Source of the DNA: an uncultured Thermomicrobia bacterium
Lineage (GTDB): Bacteria > Chloroflexota > Chloroflexia > Thermomicrobiales > JALYUS01
DNA length: 64,000 nucleotides
NCBI GenBank assembly: GCA_937968015.1
Contig: CALBSO010000023.1
Span: 1 to 64,000, forward strand
Reading direction: 5' to 3'
This document shows positions 59,007 to 64,000 of this stretch, piece by piece. The position numbers were made by a program, and so were the translations under genes. The notes beneath the pieces were generated by a model. It saw only the letters and a program-made list of their open reading frames with translations, was not told the origin of the DNA and did not search any database. Numbering within the stretch: the stretch's first letter is position 1; each line of letters starts with the position of its first letter.

Positions 59007-60991
59007 TCCGCGACCTCCTGTTCGATCGTCTGCATCCGGGGCGGCGTCACGCCGTCCAGTTCGGCGTCGGTGACATCGGCGTACGCCGGGACATTCTGCT
59101 GGATCGCCTCCCAGACCTGCTCCGGCGCGGTGACGGGAATCGGCTGGCCGAGCGCGCCCGCCAACTCCTTCACGGCATACCATGCCGGTTCGACGCTGCC
59201 GGGGAGTGCGGGGCCGCGCCGTAGCCGCTGCACGCGCCCGGCGAAGTTCGTCAGTGTGCCCGCTTCTTCCGTCGCCACCGCGATGGGCAGCACGATGTCC
59301 GCCTGCCGCGCCGCCGCCGTCAGGTGATGCGCGAAGACGATCAGCGTCTCGGCGTGATCCACGGGCGGGTCGCCACCGAGAACGATCAGCCCGCGCACCC
59401 CGGCGGAGCCGTCGAGCATGTACGGAGCCGCCGTCGCGTCCGCGCCACCGGCGGGGAAGATGCCGAGGTCAATCGCGCCGCGCCCATTCGCCGTACTGAC
59501 GACGGGGCCACCCGCCGCCGGCAGCAGCGCCGCCACTGCATCGGCGACTGACGGATCGGCGAGCAACGCTGGGTCAACGAGCAGCATCCGTTTCTCCGCT
59601 GCCTTCCACTGCGCGACGACCGGCGCGAGATCAACGGGGATGACCGTCTCGATCGCCGGTCTTTTCCCACCCTGCACCGCAGCCGCGAGCGCGCGGAGGA
59701 TAGTCGCTTCGCCCCGCATGGCGGGCTGAATCCAGGTCGTCGCCTCCTGTGTCAGCCCGGTTGGGTTGGCATGGACGAGGACGAGGTTCGCGCCGCGCTC
59801 CGCCGCCTTGCGGAGCCGCAGATGGAGTACCGGCACCTCGGCGATCGCGTCCACACCGACGACGAGGATCATCTCAACGGTATCGAGATCGGCGATTGCG
59901 CCCCGAAAGCCGAGATCATCGCGCGCGGGGGCGGGCGGGCGTGGATAGTGATCCAGATTGCCGGTGCCGACGACATCACGCATCAGGCGGTTGAAGAGGA
60001 AGAGCGCTTCGTTTGGCATGGTCGGGCTGGCGATGCCGCCGATGGCGTCCGCGCCGTACGCCGTGCGGATCGCCGTGAGGCGGGTCGCCGCCTCGGTCAG
60101 CGCCTCTGCCCAGGTCACGGGGACGAGCGCGTTGCCGCGCCGCATCATCGGCGTCGTGACGCGGTTCTCGCGCGTCGCGCCGACCTGCCCGAAGCGGCCG
60201 TAGTCGCAGAGCCAGCCGTTGTCCACGTCGGGATTGTCACGGCTGCTGACGCGCAGCAATTCGCTATCCCGCACGGAGAGCGTGACATTGCACCCCATCG
60301 CGCAGCCGCCGCAGACGCTCGCCGTCAGGTCCAAGTCCCACGGGCGCGCCTGGAAGCGATACTGGCGGCTCGTCAAGGCGCCGACAGGGCAGAGTTCGAT
60401 CGTATTGCCGGAGAAGATTGAGTCGAACTCCCGCCCCTCCGCGACGCCGATCTCGCTATGGTCCGCCCGCTCCAGGACGACGAGACTGGAGTCGCCGGCG
60501 ATCTCCTCCTGAAAGCGCGTGCAGCGCAAGCACATGATGCATCGCTCGCGGTCGAGGACGATCCGCTCCGAGAGCGGGTATCGCTTGGCGAGATGCCGCT
60601 TCTCCTCGCGGAACCGGCTCGTGCCGAGGCCCCAGGCGAACGTGATATTTTGTAGCGGGCACTCGCCACCCTTGTCGCAAATCGGGCAGTCCAGCGGGTG
60701 ATTCGCCAGCATGAACTCCAGCACGGACTCGCGCCCCGCCCGCGCGAGTTCGTTCTGCGTGTGAATGACCATCCCCGGCGCGACGGGCGTCGTGCAGGCC
60801 GCCTGCAAACGCGGTGTTGGCTCGATCTGCACGAGGCAGATGCGGCACGCGCCCACCGGCGTCAGTTTCGGGTGATAGCAGAAGACCGGAATATCTACCC
60901 CGGCCCGCTTCGCCGCCTCGACAATCAGCGTCCCCTTCGGCACCGCCACGGGCACGCCATCTATCGTCAACTCAACCAATTCCTCAGCCAT
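59003..60991 (-). CDS. nuoG: NADH-quinone oxidoreductase subunit G
   Basis: Large iron-sulfur subunit of the electron-input arm, 662 aa, shorter than E. coli NuoG (about 900). The N-terminus binds a [2Fe-2S] (CYHPKLTPVGACRICLVQI; CTTP), a His-Cys ligated cluster (HPLDCPICDKGGECPLQ) and a [4Fe-4S] (CIMCLRC..C....CPVG). The molybdopterin-like domain starts with CGGCAMGCN and a distant Cys (WLCDYGRFG), the N7-type set. Coupled to nuoH by a TTGA overlap. Confidence 0.93.
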   Translation of the reverse strand: MAEELVELTIDGVPVAVPKGTLIVEAAKRAGVDIPVFCYHPKLTPVGACRICLVQIEPTPRLQAACTTPVAPGMVIHTQNELARAGRESVLEFMLANHPLDCPICDKGGECPLQNITFAWGLGTSRFREEKRHLAKRYPLSERIVLDRERCIMCLRCTRFQEEIAGDSSLVVLERADHSEIGVAEGREFDSIFSGNTIELCPVGALTSRQYRFQARPWDLDLTASVCGGCAMGCNVTLSVRDSELLRVSSRDNPDVDNGWLCDYGRFGQVGATRENRVTTPMMRRGNALVPVTWAEALTEAATRLTAIRTAYGADAIGGIASPTMPNEALFLFNRLMRDVVGTGNLDHYPRPPAPARDDLGFRGAIADLDTVEMILVVGVDAIAEVPVLHLRLRKAAERGANLVLVHANPTGLTQEATTWIQPAMRGEATILRALAAAVQGGKRPAIETVIPVDLAPVVAQWKAAEKRMLLVDPALLADPSVADAVAALLPAAGGPVVSTANGRGAIDLGIFPAGGADATAAPYMLDGSAGVRGLIVLGGDPPVDHAETLIVFAHHLTAAARQADIVLPIAVATEEAGTLTNFAGRVQRLRRGPALPGSVEPAWYAVKELAGALGQPIPVTAPEQVWEAIQQNVPAYADVTDAELDGVTPPRMQTIEQEVAD

Positions 60992-61017
60992 CCAAACCCT
61001 CGCTTACCAATCATTGA

Positions 61018-61052
61018 ACGCAGAGGACACAGAGTACGCAGAGATCGCAGAG
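61018..61052 (-). repeat. CTCTGCGxx nonamer array, nuoG side
   Basis: On the minus strand four 9-base units: CTCTGCGAT-CTCTGCGTA-CTCTGTGTC-CTCTGCGTT, ending about 27 bases before the nuoG start. CGCAGAGGACACAGAG (61019-61034) pairs with 61242-61257 with one mismatch, enclosing the GxxExxY relic. Confidence 0.85.
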
Positions 61053-61054
61053 AA

Positions 61055-61203
61055 TCATAATGCAGGAGAAAGAGCGACTCGCTCGATGCCGCCGTCTTTC
61101 AATGTCCGGACATTGAAGTTCAGGATCAGCGTACCTCCATCGCCGTACCGATGATGGCGTATGTCAGCGCGCTATCTTCACTGTTCGGCCCCTTCGTACC
61201 CAT
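61055..61203 (-). pseudogene. GxxExxY-protein gene reduced to its two ends
   Basis: On the minus strand an ATG (61203) opens a frame ending ALTYAIIGTAMEV, the start of a GxxExxY protein (normally continuing HxxLGPG). After a junction near 61131-61137 a second frame reads TLILNFNVRTLKDGGIERVALS, the family's C-terminus (here split as TLILNFNV, RTLKDGGIERV), to a stop at 61055. About 90 central codons, including the Gly-rich and VELK-like motifs, are missing. The relic is enclosed by two nonamer arrays in the gap between nuoF and nuoG. Confidence 0.75.
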
Positions 61204-61212
61204 TCTCTCTAT

Positions 61213-61262
61213 CTTTCTCTGCGCGCTGCACGCTCCGCGTTCTCTGTATCCTCTGCGCTCCG
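61213..61262 (-). repeat. CGCAGAGxx nonamer array, nuoF side
   Basis: On the minus strand, just after the nuoF stop (61270), 9-base units GAGCGCAGA-GGATACAGA-GAACGCGGA-GCGTGCAGC-GCGCAGAGA. It is the inverted partner of 61018-61052. The two arrays plus the relic make up the whole 278-base gap inside the nuo operon. Confidence 0.8.
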
Positions 61263-61269
61263 TCTTCTT

Positions 61270-62598
61270 CTAGAAGGGGATGCAGCCGGATGGGCAGTGG
61301 CCGGTGGCGTTGTGGGTGTCGAAGTCGGTGCGGAAGTGCTCCATGGCGGACATGACGGGGGCCGCCGCTGAGTCGCCTAAGAGGCAGAGGGAGCGGCCGG
61401 GGATGTGGCTGGCGAGATCGTTGACGAGGAAGAGGTCATCGTCCGTGCCGCCCGTGCCCGTGACACGTTCGAGGATTTTCAGCATCCAGATGGTGCCCTC
61501 GCGGCAGGGCGTGCATTTTCCGCACGATTCGTGCTGGTAGAACTCGATGAACCGCGTCACGGCACAAGCCATGCAGACCGTCTCGTCGAGGACGATCACC
61601 GCGCCGGAGCCGAGCATCGAACCCGCCGCGCGGCAGGCGTCGAAGTCGAGCACGAGGTCCATCGCGTCTCGTCCATCCGAGAGGGTCGCGGGGAGGATCG
61701 CCGCCGAACTGCCGCCGGGGATGACTGCCTTCAATTTCCGTCCCTCGCGCATGCCGCCCCCATGCTCCACCAACTCGCGCAGCGTGATGCCGAGCGGCAG
61801 TTCATAGTTGCCGGGCCGGTTGACGGAGCCGGAGAGCGAGTAGATCTTCGGCCCGCAGTTCGGCGCGGCGCCGATCGCGGCGTACCACTCCGGCCCGTTC
61901 TTGAGGATAAACGGCACATTCGCCAACGTCTCGGCGTTGTTGATGACCGTCGGGCGGCCATAGAGACCGACGACCGCCGGGAAGGGTGGCCGGGAGCGCG
62001 GCATCGGGCGCTTCCCTTCGAGCGATTCCAGGAGCGCGGTTTCCTCACCGCAGATGTACGCGCCCGCACCCCGGAAGACCTCAATTTGCAGGTCTACGCC
62101 CTTGCCGAAGATGTCCGTGCCGAGGAAGCCCGCCTTCTCGGCGTCTCGGATTGCCTGGATGAGTCGCTCCGCAGCCAAGCCGAACTCGCCCCGACAGTAG
62201 ATGAAGGAATGCGTCGCGCCAATCGCATAGGAGGCGATCATCACGCCCTCCACGACGATGTGCGGGTCCCACTCCATGATCGCGCGGTTATTGAAGGTGC
62301 CCGGCTCGCTCTCGTCCGCGTTGCAGCAGACGTATTTGGGGCCGGGGATGTTCGGGACGAACCCCCACTTCGTGCCGGTGGAGAAGCCCGCCCCGCCGCG
62401 CCCACGCAGGCCGGAGCGCTTCACCCAATCCGTCACCTCGGCGGGCGTCAGTTCGCTGACGGCGCGCCGCCAGCCCGTGTAGCCACCCCGGCTCAGATAA
62501 TCTTCTATCTCCCACGCGCCCTCGCGCCCCACGGAGGCCGTCAAGAACGGCTCGAACGGCGCGGTGGTCGTCGCTGTTTCTTCGATCACGGAGGCCAT
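61270..62598 (-). CDS. nuoF: NADH-quinone oxidoreductase subunit F
   Basis: NADH-oxidising subunit, 442 aa, with FMN and cluster N3. GLRGRGGAGFSTGTKW (NAD/FMN site), ADESEPGTFNNR, GAGAYICGEETALLES and the cluster motif ESCGKCTPCREGT plus a later Cys are visible. ATG 62598 follows an AGGTAGG site. The C-terminus (TGHCPSGCIPF) is slightly longer than usual. Confidence 0.95.
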   Translation of the reverse strand: MASVIEETATTTAPFEPFLTASVGREGAWEIEDYLSRGGYTGWRRAVSELTPAEVTDWVKRSGLRGRGGAGFSTGTKWGFVPNIPGPKYVCCNADESEPGTFNNRAIMEWDPHIVVEGVMIASYAIGATHSFIYCRGEFGLAAERLIQAIRDAEKAGFLGTDIFGKGVDLQIEVFRGAGAYICGEETALLESLEGKRPMPRSRPPFPAVVGLYGRPTVINNAETLANVPFILKNGPEWYAAIGAAPNCGPKIYSLSGSVNRPGNYELPLGITLRELVEHGGGMREGRKLKAVIPGGSSAAILPATLSDGRDAMDLVLDFDACRAAGSMLGSGAVIVLDETVCMACAVTRFIEFYQHESCGKCTPCREGTIWMLKILERVTGTGGTDDDLFLVNDLASHIPGRSLCLLGDSAAAPVMSAMEHFRTDFDTHNATGHCPSGCIPF

Positions 62599-62617
62599 TG
62601 GTCTACCTACCTCCTGA

Positions 62618-62639
62618 CCCCCTCCCTCAAAGGAGGGGG
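62618..62639 (-). promoter_or_regulatory. Hairpin in the nuoE-nuoF gap
   Basis: CCCCCTCC (62618-62625) pairs perfectly with GGAGGGGG (62632-62639) over a 6-base loop. It ends about 20 bases before the nuoF start on the sense strand, where it could affect translation of nuoF. Confidence 0.55.
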
Positions 62640-62691
62640 AACCCATTCGCAGTGTCGTGCCGTTCCTTCAAACCCCAGATAGTGCGGCGAG

Positions 62692-63234
62692 TCACCTCTT
62701 CCCCGGCCGTAACTCCTTCACCAACGCGACGACCTTCTCCTCGGTCATCTTCTCGTAATACGTCGTGTTGACGCGGAGGGCGGGCGCGCCGCCGCAGGCA
62801 GCGAGGCATTCGATTGTGCGGAGGAGCGTGATGCTGCCATCCGGCGTCGTTTCGCCCACCGCGATGCCGAGTGCCTCCTCCAGCCGCGCGATAATCCTCC
62901 TGCTTCCCCACAGCGCGCAGGAGAGGTTGTCGCAGACCTCGACGATTGCCGTCCCCACTGGCTGGGTGAAGAACATCGTGTAAAAGGTCGCGAGGCTGTG
63001 GACATGGTGCGGCGAGACACCGAGCAGCGCGGCGACTTCCGCCGATGCCTCCGCCGGCACGTAGCCGATCTCATCCTGCGCCAGCCGGAGCGCGTCGAGG
63101 ATCGCCGATTGTACCTTTGGGTATTTCCCCTTCAGCGCGACAATTGCCGCCCGCGTCGTGTCACTAAGAACGTATGCCTCTGTATTTCCTCCCCCTTCCC
63201 GTGTCGGGAAGGGGGTTGGGGGGTTAGGAATCAT
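62692..63234 (-). CDS. nuoE: NADH-quinone oxidoreductase subunit E
   Basis: Thioredoxin-like [2Fe-2S] subunit (cluster N1a), 180 aa from the ATG that overlaps the nuoD stop (ATGA at 63231-63234). Ligands: VEVCDNLSC and TIECLAACGGAP. The first about 18 codons (PNPPTPFPTREGGG) are a translated CCCCCTTCCCG hairpin repeat; family sequence begins near LSDTTRAAIVALKGKYP. Without this ATG there is no clear start, so the repeat seems to have become part of the protein or shifted the start. Confidence 0.9.
   Translation of the reverse strand: MIPNPPTPFPTREGGGNTEAYVLSDTTRAAIVALKGKYPKVQSAILDALRLAQDEIGYVPAEASAEVAALLGVSPHHVHSLATFYTMFFTQPVGTAIVEVCDNLSCALWGSRRIIARLEEALGIAVGETTPDGSITLLRTIECLAACGGAPALRVNTTYYEKMTEEKVVALVKELRPGKR
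63191..63215 (-). repeat. Translated hairpin repeat at the start of nuoE
   Basis: CCCCCTTCCCG (63191-63201) pairs perfectly with CGGGAAGGGGG (63205-63215) over a 3-base loop. It lies within the first codons of nuoE and is of the same CCCCTTCCC type as the hairpin at 26427-26460. Confidence 0.8.
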
Positions 63235-64000
63235 CGGTCTACTTCTCCCATCACCGGATCGAAACTGCCAATGATTGCGACGAGATCGGCGACCAATCCG
63301 CCCTCCGAGCAGGGGCCGAGCGCGTGCAGCGACGCGAACGACGGCGCGCGGAAGTGGCAGCGGTACGGCCTGCCTGTGCCGTCCGAGAGCAGGTAAACGC
63401 CGAACTCGCCGCGTGGCGACTCGATGCACTGATAGACTTCGCCAATGGGCGGCTTGTACCCCTCCGTCACCAGTTTGAAATGGTGGATCAGCGCTTCCAT
63501 GCTCCGCTCGATCTCCTCGCGCGGTGGCAGGGCGATCTTGCGGTCGCTCGTCAGGATCGGGCCATCCGGCAGGCGGTCGAAGGCTTGCCGGGCGATCTTG
63601 ACGCTCTCGCGCATCTCCGCGACGCGCACGAGGTAGCGGGCGTAGACATCGCCCTCCGTCCGTACCGGAACGTTGAACTGGTACAGGTGATAATCCGCGT
63701 AGGGGTCGTCGCGCCGGAGGTCCCAATCAATGCCGCTCGCCCGCGCGTTCGCCCCGGTCACGCCGAGCGCGATGGCATCCTCGGCGCTCAGGACGCCGAC
63801 GCCGACCGTCCGCTCGCGGAAGAGTTCGTTCTTCGTCAGGAGCGATTCATACTCGTCAACGTGCGCGGGCATGCCCGTGAGGAAGGCGTCGCATTTGCGC
63901 AGGAACTTCTTCGTCAGGTCGTTTTGCAACCCGCCGGGGCGGATGAAACTGGTCATCATCCGCGCGCCGGAGATCTCCTCGAAGAGATCGAGCAGCACTT
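63231..64000 (-). CDS. nuoD: NADH-quinone oxidoreductase subunit D (C-terminal part; runs off the window)
   Basis: 49-kDa subunit forming the quinone pocket with NuoB and NuoH. The visible 256 codons are the C-terminal two-thirds: LLDLFEEISGARMM, TGANARASGIDWDLRRD, and ESPRGEFGVYLLSDGT, ending DPVMGEVDR (the usual DxVMGEVDR end). The 5' part and presumably nuoA-C lie beyond 64,000. Coupled to nuoE by ATGA. Confidence 0.95.
   Translation of the reverse strand, partial: VLLDLFEEISGARMMTSFIRPGGLQNDLTKKFLRKCDAFLTGMPAHVDEYESLLTKNELFRERTVGVGVLSAEDAIALGVTGANARASGIDWDLRRDDPYADYHLYQFNVPVRTEGDVYARYLVRVAEMRESVKIARQAFDRLPDGPILTSDRKIALPPREEIERSMEALIHHFKLVTEGYKPPIGEVYQCIESPRGEFGVYLLSDGTGRPYRCHFRAPSFASLHALGPCSEGGLVADLVAIIGSFDPVMGEVDR

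Noticed and set aside
24477..61262. CRISPR array interpretation of the short tandem words
   Set aside because: Units are 7 or 9 bases with no spacers, and no cas genes are in the window.

Overview
The window is a GC-rich (roughly 60% or more), densely coded bacterial chromosome segment. The best guess for the host is a Chloroflexota bacterium of the Thermomicrobia/Sphaerobacter type. This rests on four family-5 solute-binding lipoproteins with a twin-arginine signal, a lipobox and a long Thr/Pro/Ala linker, a mitochondrial-type aconitase, many NAD(P)-dependent sugar-type oxidoreductases, and REP-like and heptanucleotide repeats at gene ends. No rRNA, tRNA or CRISPR array was seen, so this placement is inference.

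Layout. 1-7,350: a nitrilase, an IS3-family element whose orfA carries a nonsense codon, a penicillin-acylase relic, a peptide-type ABC importer without ATPases (minus strand), a PIN-like toxin relic and a 69-bp MITE-like element. 7,478-15,501: aconitase, two membrane proteins, a trans-sulfuration-type PLP enzyme, an APH-fold kinase and a PAS histidine kinase. 15,898-26,415 (plus strand): three consecutive Gfo/Idh/MocA oxidoreductases and a TIM-barrel isomerase, then a complete Opp/Dpp importer (two permeases, two ATPases, binding protein) with its own sigma70-like promoter. 26,416-28,450: an IS982-like relic, then a promoter/operator driving a BNR-repeat protein coupled to a ubiquitin-like MoaD/ThiS protein ending in Gly-Gly. 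28,636-40,940 (minus strand): an 11-gene co-directional cluster headed by a GntR/FCD regulator and containing an omega-amidase-type hydrolase, two ATPase-less peptide-type importers, a RraA-like protein, a creatininase-family hydrolase and gamma-glutamyltransferase. 41,027-48,291: nucleotidyltransferase, DUF5666 protein, P450, a lower-GC Mrr-type restriction enzyme, esterase, PAP2 phosphatase and a second isomerase. 48,353-51,729: a TetR regulator and paaABCD (phenylacetyl-CoA epoxidase, no paaE in view). 51,815-55,519: glutaminyl cyclotransferase-like protein, CopG-like antitoxin coupled to an enolase-superfamily enzyme, and a lipoyl-less E2-like protein lacking the catalytic His. 55,645-64,000 (minus strand): nuoD(partial)-E-F-G-H-I-J-K of respiratory complex I, followed by nudC rather than nuoL.

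The most unusual feature is not a gene. Short tandem words, mostly with a 7-base period (TAACGAG, AGGACTG, TTCGAGG, CCCCGAA, CTCAGTA, GCTCCTC) and one family with a 9-base period (CTCTGCGxx), sit at gene boundaries. Several arrays begin at, or within a few bases of, a stop codon and are followed by an inverted copy, giving long RNA hairpins. Some have been translated into protein ends (PaaC, PaaD, NuoE). A palindrome family (GGGCGGTTCGCGAACCGCCC) occurs three times, once inside a protein linker. One nonamer pair encloses the deletion-scarred remnant of a GxxExxY gene.
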